DNA of 64,000 bases from Glandiceps talaboti (Eukaryota > Hemichordata > Enteropneusta > Spengelidae). Below the pieces are notes generated by a model. It had not been told where the DNA came from, made no database searches, and worked only from the letters and a program-made list of their open reading frames with translations. This document shows, in pieces, positions 11,002 through 23,955 of this stretch. Position 1 is the stretch's first letter. Every line of letters begins with the position of its first letter. Both the position numbers and the translations under genes were made by a program. Location: NCBI RefSeq assembly GCF_964340395.1, contig NC_135558.1:23926564-23990563 (forward strand), written 5' to 3'.

Positions 11002-14000
11002 ACAACTTGGAGTATATAAGAGTAATTCAGGGTGTATCAAATTAATCTTGAGTAGTGTTTTATGCTTCACTAAATAGGTACATACAAACGTACACACTTC
11101 CATTTTAATACATAAATGAAAGTGTAGACATTCAATATTAAAGGCGATATCAAGTGCTATCTCATGCAATGCTAAATTTTCTAACATATTAATTTTTTTC
11201 AATGACAAAATATTTCGCGGCCCCCCCCCTTTCAAACCATGAGAATTTTCATGGCCCCCCCTTCAAGCCTCCCATTTTTTTCATGGCCCCCCCCAATTTC
11301 TCCCCAGGCCCCCCCTGCCGTAAATTCTGTCCGGTCCCTTAGATTGAGTGAACTATTACCATTATAGATTAATTCAGCTAATTGTAAAGTACAATATTAG
11401 AAATGTAGTTTATATAATAAACCTAGGTTTTCAGTAAGTTGAAAAGTAGGGAGAGAACTGGAAACAGTATGGGGAGAAGTGCACGCTACGCGCTTACAAG
11501 TGCGCCTGCGATACAAGTGTGTGTGTGTGTGGGGGGGGGGGGCAGTATAAAGAGCTTTTTGAAAAATGAACACCAATTGGAGGCCATGTAGAGCACCATT
11601 CAGAAGTAAAACGTAACACAATTTAGTTATATCATAAAAGTATCACTAAAATTTTAGGTTTCAAAGGTTAAATCATTTCAAGTCATATTGACACAACCGG
11701 ATGGATTGATACAAGTTAGCGTATTGCTACTCGTAGTAGCTGTTGCCATAGTACCAGACCCTAACGTTTCAGTCATTTGTTTCTTCTGTGCCAAAAACAG
11801 AGACGGAATGATTGGTAGCAATTTTTGTGTTCTTACTGTCCAATTCTAATAAAATGTCATGTCTGTACCGGAAAGGTTTGCGTGTCTTACTGCGGCAGTC
11901 GCCATGTCTGAGCGAAAGTAGTGAACGACTATTTGTTATGCGCAGAAGCGGTGCGCAGTGGTTCAAACAACTTCAGCGGGCAATAGTCCCGGGCATTAGT
12001 CTCTGCACGAGCGGGCAATATCACCTTGTGGGCAATAGCCCAGTTAAAATCGGTCACGTGATACGAGTCTGACCAATCACAGCCTTCGGAAGAACGCCGA
12101 GGTGTAATAATATTATATATTAATAATAAAAATTATAATAATTGGTTTTATTTGAATATTAACCACCCTACCTGCGGTAGTTTTGTATGCCGAGTTCAAA
12201 AAAGGGGGTCATTTTATGAACATCTGTTGCCATGGTAACCAAAAATCACCATTTATATATGTTAATCATTTTTCCAAAATTTGACATAAAACATTGAAAA
12301 AAAAAGATAATACAGTGAAAAAATGTCCTTGTATTAGACATGTATGAGTTAGTGCTACCTGGTGTAACATAAACTGTATAAAATTGGATGGCTGTTTCCA
12401 GTAGTGTGCTGTATGTAGAAGACACGAGACAGGGTGTGTCTACATGTAAACATGGCTCTGAATTCATATGCTACAACAAGGTTCGACCAGGGACGTATAA
12501 ACTTCATCCTTCTATTTTTTTATCGTCATTATAAACCCTTTCACTTTTTTATTTTCCTGACATGCAATTGTGAAATTACTTTTATTATATTTTAGGGAGG
12601 CCCTTTTTATTTTTCTGTTTCTCATCTCCCGACCGACCCTAATTTGCAGCTCCTACATAAAAAGATTGTAAGGTTCGAACGAACATCAAACGTTCCTCAC
12701 TGCATCTAGACCAGTGTTTTGCCGAGGCTGCGACCTAGCGCCGTTGCCCCCCCCCCCCCCCCCCGCCCGAAAATTACAAATGACGCAATAACTTTCCAAC
12801 CTTGCGTCGCTTTGGCACATTCATTTTACCGCAGACATCAAAATTATCCATGTCCAGGCCCTGACGTCAATCCCACAAGAAGTATACTGACTCCATAAAG
12901 GAAAGTTTTGTTGACATTATATAAGATACAGTGACAACGCACAGTTCTATTGTTAACATAAAAAATGCCACAAAAAGATCAACTTTGATAAACTTAATCT
13001 ACAAATTGAAACATTTTAATAGAGGGAGTCTCTGCGATGAGACGTCGAAATGGACGTCTCTCGTCACATGTTTTGTCTACCGTCACTGTCGCGACCGCTG
13101 CCCTACTCACTGACGTGTGCGAAACACTGAACTTGCTACCAGAAATCGGAACATCTATCTGCCACAGCTCAGAAGCCTGAGTAAACCAAATTTATGGTTG
13201 TGATTTTCCTTTGTTGATGGTTAGATTAATGGAAACAAAATTAGTACATGTGTATTTTGATTCCGAAAAAGCTGTGTTAGGGGATCGTGTTGAATGATGT
13301 TGACAGTGACACGTAAATGTTGGGCACTGAATCAATGTGTGATCACTGGCATGGCCACTATAGACGGCCGATGCATGTGCACCCGGTCAGACATGAAGAT
13401 TGAACTTGTTGTGCAAATCAAAAATAATAACTTTGACGTTGTTAATAGCTTTAGTTCAAGATTTCTGAGTTTCAAGGAACACCTAATGTCAGCTTTCCGT
13501 ATGAAGTTTACAGTATGTAACTAATGCTGTCATTTGATATAGCAGGACCAAATCATTATACACAGCCAGTAATGGTAATTAATGAAAAATAAATTATTTC
13601 AAAGTTTGTTTGACTGTATTATTTGTAAGTTTTTCGTTCACATTTGGTACTTATTAAAGTCAGGGATTTTTTTCTTCAAAATGTTGGTTTTTCTTAACCT
13701 CGTCATGAATTTGAAGAGGGAATGATATTAAAACACAACAGTGTACTAACAGTTCTACAAATGAAACAGGTGGTTACAAGATTAGGATTTCTCAAAGTTT
13801 TTATTCAATCATATGTTCACTGTGACTTATTTTTTCTTTGTTCTTTGTCCTTGTCTGAAAAAAGGAATTATAAATTTGAGCACTGCTATTCATTGATATT
13901 CAGATTAAAAATTGTGACTACCTGGTTGTCCAATCTTTCGAAACAATATATAGTATACTCTCTTAAAATTACATAATCTTAATTGCCTTCTTTTTCTAAG

Positions 14001-15260
14001 GTGTAATGTGTAGTACACAATTGTCAAAAAATAGCTTACTGGGAACTGTTAATGTGAATGGAATTTTTTTATGTAGTTAGGTAATTTAGTCTTTGTGTAA
14101 TGGAATATCTCAGACCACAGTATCTCTATAGTGGTCTGAGGTAATATATATGAATATTTCATACACAATAATAATTGACCCAACTCCCTGTCAAATGACC
14201 CCACTTTTTGCAACCAAGGGGCCTTTGTCCCCACTTGTTGGAAACCTTGGCAGAATACGGTCGTTTACCCCCCCCCCCCCCCTCCCATGGCTGAAGTCGT
14301 TGAGGTTTGATGAGGGACAGGGCTCGAAATTAATGCCGTCGTGCGTACATTTTGCTGCAATAGCTCAGAATATTTCTATCATCTCCAAAATTATGCTTAA
14401 AATTGGTAAAAATCATACTGCATTTCTCAAACAATTTCTAGACCAGTGTTTAGCCTTAAATCAGTTGTATCATGGAGGACAAATTACACAAGCTTCAATT
14501 GTGTCATAAACACCGGTTTTAGGCATGGATGTTACAAAAATTGTACAAAATGACTCAAAAGGAGCAGTGATTGATGATTTAAATAGTTTCAGCATTGGAA
14601 TGTTTGAATGTAAATTTGTCGGTGTTGACACTATGCAACGTCTTACTATTGCCTATTGCTAACATTAGTAACAACACTTACAAGTTACAGAAGACGCATA
14701 ATGTATACTGTACTGCAAGGTCAACCAAGACTTGCATGGCATGTTACCGATGTCTACATTATTACTTTGAATTACTTTTAAACAGTAAATCCCAAAGGAG
14801 TTCTGAGTTCTAGGATAGAAATGATTACATGTTATTTGGTGGATTATTTTGACAAGTTCACACTGAAGAAAAATGTTTCATAGAAGTAATGATTTATATA
14901 AATGAAAATTCCTCTGGCACACTGATGACAATCACGCAAGTGTTTCAAAAAGTTACATACTAAAGTTTAAATTGGATAACTTGAAAAAATTATAAGCGAT
15001 GTCAATGCCACTTTGATTAATAGGACGAATGTATTAGTACTCCTGATAAAATTACACAATAGTTCATGGCTACAGATATACACCCATCAGGATGATAAGT
15101 ATTCATCTTCTTACAAAGTTGTTCTACGGACTTGTCAACCTTGCTAAAATGAAGGAAAGAGACCTGTAACAAGGAGTTCAATAAAGAGAAGAGAAAAGAA
15201 GTTGTAGAGAGACTGACAGGACAGAAAGGACAGAGAATAGAACTGAAAAAATACAGATTT
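10999..15260. other. intergenic DNA with degraded dispersed repeats; no gene recognised
   Basis: Held here: a C-rich repeat at 11217-11340 (three CATGGCCCCCC-type units); GC-richer DNA at 11770-12090 with a tandem GGGCAATA motif, an E-box CACGTG near 12055 and CCAAT nearby; poly-C tracts near 12746 and 14270; and a perfect 10-bp hairpin at about 14110-14140 (CTCAGACCAC / GTGGTCTGAG, 12-nt loop). Open frames are all short and without family motifs. I see nothing clearly coding. Confidence 0.5.
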
Positions 15261-16619
15261 TCTCCTTGCCCCCCCCCCTTTTTTTATTTCTCCCGCCCGC
15301 CCCGCCTGATTATTCCACTAGAGATGAGAAACAAAAAAAAGGGTCACCCTTAGACTCTCACAAAGTGAATGCTGAATTAAGTATATACAGATAAAGTTGT
15401 GAAAGGGCGCCCTCAAATGTCAGCCAGCATAGCAAATAGTAAATATGAACAGGCATAGCAAATACATGCTCAAACGGATACATTTTATTGACAATAGGAC
15501 CAAAAGGCACCATTCCTCTAAATTGTCTCTCACACAATGCTTTATTATATAATATTTAAACCCCTTCACTTGTAATAATAATAATAATAATAATAATTAA
15601 ATAATAGTATATAATAATGATAAAAATAATAATAATAATAATGATACAAATACATAAGAAAATTCAAGACTTATTTCAATAAGATGGGAAACTGGGGAAA
15701 ATGGAAATTAGTTGTCTGGCAACTAGTCAAGACCGTTCCCGCTTATTTTCATGACTTCACAAAATTCGACAAATATATCTGGGCAAACTGTTCGTACATA
15801 CACAAATACATATACATATGCATATATACATATACATATATACAAATACATATACACACAAACATGCCTATAGTACAACTGAACTTTTGTGGTGGCTGGA
15901 AAACTTGTGTTCTAATCCTCTACAGCCCCCCCCCCCCCCCCCCCACCACCAAAAAAAAAAAAAAAAACCCAAACAAACAACAACACACAGTATCAAGTAG
16001 TTTACCCCCAAGTTGAATTGATAGTGTACAATCTGCATATTGTGTTTGTCTACTTCATATTTTGTTGTTACTTTTCTCCTCTACACCTTACAAAACCACC
16101 TCGCAAGTATTGAAAATATCTTGACATTGGGTTGAATCTATTTCTCAAAAAAAGAACCCCCCCCCCAAAAAAAAAACAAAAAAAAAACAACAACAAAAAA
16201 CAAAGCAACAAAAAACAAAACAAAAACAAAAAACAACAACAAAAAACCCATTCAGACCTACATAATTACTCAATTTTCCAAAGGTATGTTATTGGAAGCA
16301 ATCAAAAACATTTTGCTTTACTTTCAATATATTTCTTTCTACCAATTTTTTGGGCAATACATCAAATGAATGAATGAAGGGTGAATGATTAACTAACTAA
16401 CTAACTAACTAACTAAATAAATACAAATGCCAATATAATTGCAGTTTCTCAGCACTATGCAAGCTAATTGTTTTATTCAATAATCCAGGCATACAACTTT
16501 TACATGTCAGATTATTAGTATCAGATGCAGGTACAAGGTGCTCACAGAACAAAAACAAACAAATGACAATAAAAGTAGGAGATAAATGCGAACGAGTTCA
16601 CTCCATCAGATTGGCTATC
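15261..16619. repeat. simple-sequence-rich block
   Basis: Poly-C and poly-A/CAA-rich tracts (about 15268, 15926-15966, 16158-16250), an (AAT)n run near 15573-15650, a CATATA-rich run at 15800-15860 and an (ACTA)n run near 16390. CCTATAGTACAACTGAAC at about 15867 resembles the 3' hairpin arm of the family-2 elements and follows a microsatellite, so a remnant is likely. No coding sequence supported. Confidence 0.7.
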
Positions 16620-19600
16620 TGAGTGTGTGTATATTGAATTTACGTGTACTGTATTTATGTGTGCCTAGTCAAGTGTGTGTACACTGTATTTATGTGTGCC
16701 TAGTCAAGTGTGTGTATACTGTATTTATGTGTGCCTAGTCAAGTGTGTGTACACTGTATTTATGTGTGCCTAGTCAAGTGTGTGCATACTGTATTTATGT
16801 GTGCCTAGTCAAGTGTGTGTACACTGTATTTATGTGTGCCTAGTCAAGTGTGTGTACACTGTATTTATGTGTGCCTAGTCAAGTGTGTGTACACTGTATT
16901 TATGTGTGCCTAGTCAAGTGTGTGTACACTGTATTTATGTGTGCCTAGTCAAGTGTGTGTACACTGTATTTATGTGTGCCTAGTCAAGTGTGTGTATACT
17001 GTATTTATGTGTGCCTAGTCAAGTGTGTGTATACTGTATTTATGTGTGCCTAGTCAAGTGTGTGTACACTGTATTTATGTGTGCCTAGTCAAGTGTGTGC
17101 ATACTGTATTTATGTGTGCCTAGTCAAGTGTGTGTACACTGTATTTATGTGTGCCTAGTCAAGTGTGTGTATACTGTATTTATGTGTGCCTAGTCAAGTG
17201 TGTGTATACTGTATTTATGTGTGCCTAGTCAAGTGTGTGTACACTGTATTTATGTGTGCCTAGTCAAGTGTGTGTATACTGTATTTATGTGTGCCTAGTC
17301 AAGTGTGTGTACACTGTATTTATGTGTGCCTAGTCAAGTGTGTGTACACTGTATTTATGTGTGCCTAGTCAAGTGTGTGTATACTGTATTTATGTGTGCC
17401 TAGTCAAGTGTGTGTATACTGTATTTATGTGTGCCTAGTCAAGTGTGTGTACACTGTATTTATGTGTGCCTAGTCAAGTGTGTGTACACTGTATTTATGT
17501 GTGCCTAGTCAAGTGTGTGCATACTGTATTTATGTGTGCCTAGTCAAGTGTGTGTATACTGTATTTATGTGTGCCTAGTCAAGTGTGTGTACACTGTATT
17601 TATGTGTGCCTAGTCAAGTGTGTGTATACTGTATTTATGTGTGCCTAGTCAAGTGTGTGTATACTGTATTTATGTGTGCCTAGTCAAGTGTGTGTACACT
17701 GTATTTATGTGTGCCTAGTCAAGTGTGTGTATACTGTATTTATGTGTGCCTAGTCAAGTGTGTGTATACTGTATTTATGTGTGCCTAGTCAAGTGTGTGT
17801 ATACTGTATTTATGTGTGCCTAGTCAAGTGTGTGTATACTGTATTTATGTGTGCCTAGTCAAGTGTGTGTACACTGTATTTATGTGTGCCTAGTCAAGTG
17901 TGTGTATACTGTATTTATGTGTGCCTAGTCAAGTGTGTGTATACTGTATTTATGTGTGCCTAGTCAAGTGTGTGTATACTGTATTTATGTGTGCCTAGTC
18001 AAGTGTGTGTACACTGTATTTATGTGTGCCTAGTCAAGTGTGTGTATACTGTATTTATGTGTGCCTAGTCAAGTGTGTGTATACTGTATTTATGTGTGCC
18101 TAGTCAAGTGTGTGTATACTGTATTTATGTGTGCCTAGTCAAGTGTGTGTACACTGTATTTATGTGTGCCTAGTCAAGTGTGTGTATACTGTATTTATGT
18201 GTGCCTAGTCAAGTGTGTGTATACTGTATTTATGTGTGCCTAGTCAAGTGTGTGTATACTGTATTTATGTGTGCCTAGTCAAGTGTGTGTACACTGTATT
18301 TATGTGTGCCTAGTCAAGTGTGTGTATACTGTATTTATGTGTGCCTAGTCAAGTGTGTGTATACTGTATTTATGTGTGCCTAGTCAAGTGTGTGTATACT
18401 GTATTTATGTGTGCCTAGTCAAGTGTGTGTACACTGTATTTATGTGTGCCTAGTCAAGTGTGTGTATACTGTATTTATGTGTGCCTAGTCAAGTGTGTGT
18501 ACACTGTATTTATGTGTGCCTAGTCAAGTGTGTGTATACTGTATTTATGTGTGCCTAGTCAAGTGTGTGTATACTGTATTTATGTGTGCCTAGTCAAGTG
18601 TGTGTATACTGTATTTATGTGTGCCTAGTCAAGTGTGTGTATACTGTATTTATGTGTGCCTAGTCAAGTGTGTGTATACTGTATTTATGTGTGCCTAGTC
18701 AAGTGTGTGTATACTGTATTTATGTGTGCCTAGTCAAGTGTGTGTATACTGTATTTATGTGTGCCTAGTCAAGTGTGTGTACACTGTATTTATGTGTGCC
18801 TAGTCAAGTGTGTGTATACTGTATTTATGTGTGCCTAGTCAAGTGTGTGTACACTGTATTTATGTGTGCCTAGTCAAGTGTGTGTACACTGTATTTATGT
18901 GTGCCTAGTCAAGTGTGTGTACACTGTATTTATGTGTGCCTAGTCAAGTGTGTGCATACTGTATTTATGTGTGCCTAGTCAAGTGTGTGTACACTGTATT
19001 TATGTGTGCCTAGTCAAGTGTGTGTATACTGTATTTATGTGTGCCTAGTCAAGTGTGTGTACACTGTATTTATGTGTGCCTAGTCAAGTGTGTGTATACT
19101 GTATTTATGTGTGCCTAGTCAAGTGTGTGTACACTGTATTTATGTGTGCCTAGTCAAGTGTGTGTATACTGTATTTATGTGTGCCTAGTCAAGTGTGTGT
19201 ATACTGTATTTATGTGTGCCTAGTCAAGTGTGTGTATACTGTATTTATGTGTGCCTAGTCAAGTGTGTGTATACTGTATTTATGTGTGCCTAGTCAAGTG
19301 TGTGCATACTGTATTTATGTGTGCCTAGTCAAGTGTGTGTACACTGTATTTATGTGTGCCTAGTCAAGTGTGTGTATACTGTATTTATGTGTGCCTAGTC
19401 AAGTGTGTGTATACTGTATTTATGTGTGCCTAGTCAAGTGTGTGTATACTGTATTTATGTGTGCCTAGTCAAGTGTGTGTACACTGTATTTATGTGTGCC
19501 TAGTCAAGTGTGTGCATACTGTATTTATGTGTGCCTAGTCAAGTGTGTGTACACTGTATTTATGTGTGCCTAGTCAAGTGTGTGTATACTGTATTTATGT

Positions 19601-19862
19601 GTGCCTAGTCAAGTGTGTGTACACTGTATTTATGTGTGCCTAGTCAAGTGTGTGCATACTGTATTTATGTGTGCCTAGTCAAGTGTGTGTACACTGTATT
19701 TATGTGTGCCTAGTCAAGTGTGTGTATACTGTATTTATGTGTGCCTAGTCAAGTGTGTGTATACTGTATTTATGTGTGCCTAGTCAAGTGTGTGTATACT
19801 GTATTTATGTGTGCCTAGTCAAGTGTGTGTACACTGTATTTATGTGTGCCTAGTCAAGTGTC
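16620..19862. repeat. 35-bp minisatellite (about 92 copies), highly homogenised
   Basis: Tandem 35-bp unit TGTGCCTAGTCAAGTGTG followed by TGTACACTGTATTTATG. Over about 3.2 kb the copies differ almost only at two sites, giving three variants (TGTACAC, TGTATAC, TGCATAC). The fourth combination was not seen. The period is not a multiple of three, so no long frame arises. Confidence 0.98.
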
Positions 19863-20244
19863 TTAAAGAGGAATGCCACTCCACGAAATGAAAGTGTCTT
19901 CATAATCCTTGGGTTCTGGAGAGTTATTTCATGACTTCACATCTTATAATTTTTTGCTTGATTGCCAAGAAACACTGAATTGAAACACTTGTTTCACCTC
20001 TGTTGATCTTTCAGTGATACACCATTGCATTATAGGTCTTAGCATACATTAATATTTATCAAATACACACTGAATATTCATCACTGCTATTTATAAGGAA
20101 AGGAAAGCGAGTATTAAAATAAGACTTATCAATTTGGTGTTTTTGGCAACTGAGCAAAATTTATGTGATGTGACATCATGAAATGACTCCAGAACCAAAG
20201 TTTATGAATATATTTTGATTTCCTGGAGTGGCCTTCCTCTTTAA
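19863..20244. mobile_element. palindromic MITE flanked by TTAA
   Basis: A 382-bp foldback. The left end TTAAAGAGGAATGCCACTCC is complementary to the right end GGAGTGGCCTTCCTCTTTAA, with similarity continuing for about 100 bp inward (TTCTGGAG, TTTCATGA, TCACATC, TTGCCAA blocks). TTAA at both outer ends fits a TTAA target-site duplication as made by piggyBac or Kolobok type transposases. It lies directly at the end of the 35-bp array. Confidence 0.78.
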
Positions 20245-20663
20245 TACCACACTGTCCCTGACAATGGATCATAGTGACTGGGTTTGAGTGTGAATGTGGG
20301 TGTATATGTGAAAATAAGAGATGGAGATGTAGTTGTATATATAAGTGGTTTATTTACCTAAGCGTATAAATGATTACAAAATAATGGTAACAAAAACAAA
20401 ATAGAGAAGGGTAAATGGGGAGTCAAGAAATAGCTAACAGCTAGTCTAGCCTGATCCCCGATATTGTACATTGCGAATGAAAACAATAAGAGGGTTCAGT
20501 CATTAAGATGACTGAAAACATAACTGGGAGAAAAAAAAAAATATCACACATCCATATACATAATACATATACATGTACACACAAAAATCATTTTTACTCC
20601 ATGAAAAAGTCTAATCCAATAATAATAATAATAATAATAATAGTAATAATAATAATAATATCA
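20245..20663. other. unique spacer with (AAT)n
   Basis: No gene seen. An (AAT)n microsatellite at about 20618-20660 immediately precedes the SINE. Confidence 0.5.
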
Positions 20664-20937
20664 TGGGTTGTCGGTGGGCGAGTGGTTAAGCCACTTGCCT
20701 CTTACCACTGCGGCCGGTGTTCGAACCCCATTCAGGGTTCGATTAAATTTACCATGCTCTAAGTAAGAAGAGTGTCATTCAGTTTGACTCTACAGAACAA
20801 TGCAGGTTTTCCCCAGGTACTCCGGTTTCCTCCTGCATTAACACTGAACCCATGAGGGATGGCCCTCACTGGACTTCTTGGGAGACAAGTGTTTATATGC
20901 TTAAAGAACTATCCAGTATAAATAAAGATTATTATTA

Positions 20938-20975
<38 letters not shown>
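20664..20975 (+). mobile_element. tRNA-derived SINE
   Basis: The head resembles a class II (Ser/Leu-type) tRNA, with box-A-like TGGGCGAGTGGTTAAG and box-B-like GTGTTCGAACCCC spaced as in a tRNA. The non-tRNA body contains CAGGTACTCCGGTTTCCTCC, a motif I associate with conserved central domains of animal SINEs (from memory). The tail is AATAAAG followed by an (ATT)n run. The tRNA part cannot form a normal acceptor stem, so it is not a functional tRNA gene. Confidence 0.75.
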
Positions 20976-20977
<2 letters not shown>

Positions 20978-21651
20978 GGTATTATTATTATATACTATTA
21001 TTTAATTATTGCATATGCATAACAAACACATTTTTACAAGGCAAGTTTATCTCATTTCTATTTTTTTTTAAAATAAAGACTCAAGAATCATAGCATGATG
21101 TTTTAAATTTGGCAAAAACAAATCTCTCTTCTTGTGTCACAGATTCAATATGGTGCACAACATGAACTACTAAGGGAGTGTTCAGTTATTATGGCTGGGT
21201 CGGGCCATTCAGTTATTATGGCTGGGGGTGGGCCATCAAAATCCGGGGGGGGGGGGGGGGGGGGGTCATCTTATTTTGGAAAACTGCAAAGGAGAGTTGT
21301 TTTTTCCACACAACATTTTTCACTTAATTTTCAAAGATGTGCACTCAGTCAATAAAGCCAAACTATTTCAATGTACAAGGAAATTCCAGAAAATAGAAGT
21401 GATTCTCAACATGTATGTTCTCTGAAGTGATTTCATTATGGTCCAAAAACTAATAATATCTGTCTCATATTACACAGTACCACAGAGCACATGTATAAAT
21501 TAAATATAAGAAGATTTTCCCCTGAGAAAAACAGAAGTTGCGCAGGCTTCTGTTTCATGAGAAGCATGGATGACAATTTCAGACAAAGCATACCTCAGGC
21601 CAGAAACATCTGAGGGGTTTGAAAAGACACACAACAAAACAATCTTGAGGG

Positions 21652-21777
21652 GTGATGTACACCTTTTTTTGGCCAATCATATTTGGCTGTTTCATTACTT
21701 AGTGAAAACTTGGTGATGTCAATCAAGCAAAACTGCCAAAATATGATTGGCCCAGCCGAAAAACAGGTGTACATCAC
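21652..21777. repeat. 35-40 bp inverted repeat (hairpin)
   Basis: GTGATGTACACCTTTTTTTG plus GCCAATCATATTTGG at 21652-21686 is complementary, with small gaps, to CCAAAATATGATTGG...GGTGTACATCAC at 21736-21777. The loop is about 50 nt. Confidence 0.7.
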
Positions 21778-22269
21778 ATCTTCAGTAAGAAAGGGGAAAG
21801 AGACAATGATACTGAACATCTGCTAACAGCTAATGACAATCATTTTGTCATTGTCCGGCCCAAAACAATCGTTGGATCATCTGGAACTGTTTGGGCATCT
21901 AAAACTGAAAGACTACAGCATACATATCTTGAAATATTTGAAGTAAAGCCAGACAAAACAAAATATAGTCAGGGTTTCAGAAAGGTTCTGTGTTCATGTA
22001 TTCATGATGATATGATGCTGTGCAGTCAAATGACAGAAGATGAAGATATTATACAATTATCTGGCAATGCAAACTGTAGGCATCTGAAATATAAAATTAA
22101 AAGACTGGAACAGCAGAAAGTGCAGTGTGCCATCACAGAAGTTGATTGTTGCAGTGGTGTTCTGGATGAAGAAAAAGAACTGCTCGCTATCGCTAGGTGT
22201 ATTTTACCAGCACTAGAACAAGTCAGCACTGATGCCAATAATCTACTTTCAAAAGTGTGTATTATGTAG
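21706..22269 (+). pseudogene. unrecognised 187-codon open frame, no start codon at its beginning
   Basis: The frame is open from just after a TGA at 21703 to TAG at 22267-22269. The first ATG is only at 22012, leaving 85 codons. The part from about 21790 has coding-like composition: HFVIVRPKTIVGSSGTVW, then TERLQHTYLEIFEVKPDK, then a Cys/Lys-rich helix-like region ending VSTDANNLLSKVC. No family recognised. It sits inside the element with inverted ends, so it may be a remnant of a transposon protein or an exon captured by it. The N-terminal quarter overlaps a hairpin and is probably not coding. Confidence 0.4.
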
Positions 22270-22597
22270 TGGTCACTCTGTTCTGGTTTAAATTTGAGTT
22301 TAAGACTTAGATTGGTTTTTAATACATATACAGAATGTGACAGACCAAATGCTGGTCTTTTCAACATAACTGTAAATATAGCATTAAACTAAATATTGAC
22401 AAAGTGATAAAAATTTCCTCCAACAATGACAGGGGAGTGGGGTGTGTGGGTGGGGGGGGGGTGTGGGTGATACAATTTTCATCATCTTCTTGGGAGGGGG
22501 TCATCATTTCTTTTTGGAGTGGGCAGGTGGTTCACTAATTTGGACAGCGGCACAAGAAGATTCTGCCAGCCACCCCTGGCCATAATAACTGAACTAA

Positions 22598-22820
22598 AGC
22601 TGGCAGCAACCATGTGAGTGATCATCAAAATGGAGACAGCATAGTATGACTAGTTGTTTACCGCACTGACACAGCTTTGCTAACCTGGCACTTGCTATTT
22701 TGTCATGTTTTTAACACCACCTTGCTGTAAATATCTCTATTTATCTTGAAAATCAGAATGAGATATTTTAGTATTTTGATTATAAAATGTAACTTCTGTA
22801 TGTTAGGGGTACATTACATA
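22598..22820. other. spacer, nothing recognised
   Basis: Short unique segment between two dispersed elements. No gene, RNA or repeat signal seen. Confidence 0.4.
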
Positions 22821-22825
22821 AAAAA

Positions 22826-23955
22826 CAAGTCATTGACAATGACATAGTCCCCGCTATGATTGGGTTTTAAGGAATTATCACTACTCTGATCATGCAACAA
22901 CACTTGTGAACCTAAATCAAACAGACTTAGATATGTTGTGTCTGCTTGTTGGACATGGAACATGCTTACAACAATAAAGTATGGGTCGGGTATGGGGGAT
23001 TGTATCACGACGAAAAATGGATATGCACATGTATGTTATAGAACACTGTCCTAATACCAACTTTGAATGAGATCTGTTTAAGCATGTCTGAGTTGTGGCT
23101 TTGGACATAGAAAAATCGCACGCAAACAAAATGGCTGCCAAGCGGCCATATTGGATTGTATCACAACAACAATGAATATGCACATGTATGTCATACAACA
23201 CTGTCCTAATACCAACTTTGAATGAGATCTGTTCAAGCATGTCCGAGTTATGGCTTTGGACATGGAAAATTCACAAACAAAATGGCTGCTAGGCGGCCAT
23301 ATTGGCTCGTATCATGACAACAAATGGATATGCACATGTATGTCATAGAACACAGTCTTAATACCAACTTTGAATGAGATCTGTTCAAGAATGTCTGAGT
23401 TATGGCTTTGGACATAGAAAAATCGCAAACAAAATGGCTGCCAGGCAGCCATATTGGATCGTATCACGATGAAAATGGATATGCACATGTATGTCATAGA
23501 ACACTGTCCTAATACCAACTTTGTATGAGATCTGTTCAAGCATGTCCGAGTTATGGCTTTGGACATGGAAAATTCACAAACAAAATGGCTGCTAGGCGGC
23601 CATATTGGATTGTATCATGACAACAATGAATGTGCACATGTATGTCATAGAACACTGTCCTAATACCAACTTTGAATGAGATCTGTTCAAGCATGTATGA
23701 GTTATGGCTTTAGACAGGGAAATTTGCAAACAAAATGGCTGCTAGGCGGCCATATTGGATCGTATCATGAAACAAATTAACGTGCATATGTATGCCATTG
23801 TATGTTGCCCCTGTACCAAGTTTGAAAAAAATCGGTCCAGGCATCTCCAAGAAACGGCTGCGGACGGACGGACGGACAGACGGACGGACGGACGGACGGA
23901 CAGACGGAACCCAATCCATAAGTCCCCGTCCCGGACTTCGTCCGGCGGGGACTAA
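22826..23955 (+). mobile_element. family-1 hairpin-ended dispersed element (copy a)
   Basis: The 5' end has a perfect palindrome GTCATTG-A-CAATGAC (22829-22843) followed by AGTCCCCGC (22846-22854). The body holds four to five tandem subunits of about 152 bp (ATGGCTGC...GGCGGCCATATTGGAT, CACATGTATGTCATAGAACA, CCTAATACCAACTTTGAATG). Then come a GGAC/GGACA microsatellite (23868-23908) and a 3' hairpin at 23921-23953: outer stem AGTCCCCG/CGGGGACT, inner stem CCGGAC-TTC-GTCCGG, closing with CTAA (23952-23955). The AGTCCCCGC motif near the 5' end is thus inverted in the 3' hairpin. No coding capacity. Helitron/Helentron-derived origin is inferred. Confidence 0.8.

Larger units (their letters stand above)
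21171..22597. mobile_element. putative DNA element with inverted ends, G-rich subterminal tracts and an internal frame
   Basis: GTTCAGTTATTATGGC with a G-rich continuation on the left (21184-21235, present twice) is matched in reverse complement by GGCCATAATAACTGAAC at 22578-22594. Both sides also carry poly-G and GGGGGTCATC tracts (21246-21272 and 22447-22510). The interior contains a hairpin (21652-21777) and an open frame (21706-22269). The class of element was not recognised and exact termini are approximate. Confidence 0.5.

Noticed and set aside
11812-12072. 86-codon plus-strand frame in GC-richer DNA
   Set aside because: Contains tandem GGGCAATA motifs and no family signature. Promoter-like motifs (CACGTG, CCAAT) are too weak to call a promoter without a gene beside them.
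16620-19862. Regular array resembling a CRISPR locus at first glance
   Set aside because: There are no unique spacers, since the whole 35-bp period is repeated, and the genome is eukaryotic with introns. The same applies to the 54- and 50-bp arrays.
20669-20743. tRNA gene
   Set aside because: A- and B-box-like motifs are present, but no acceptor stem closes and the sequence continues into a SINE body.
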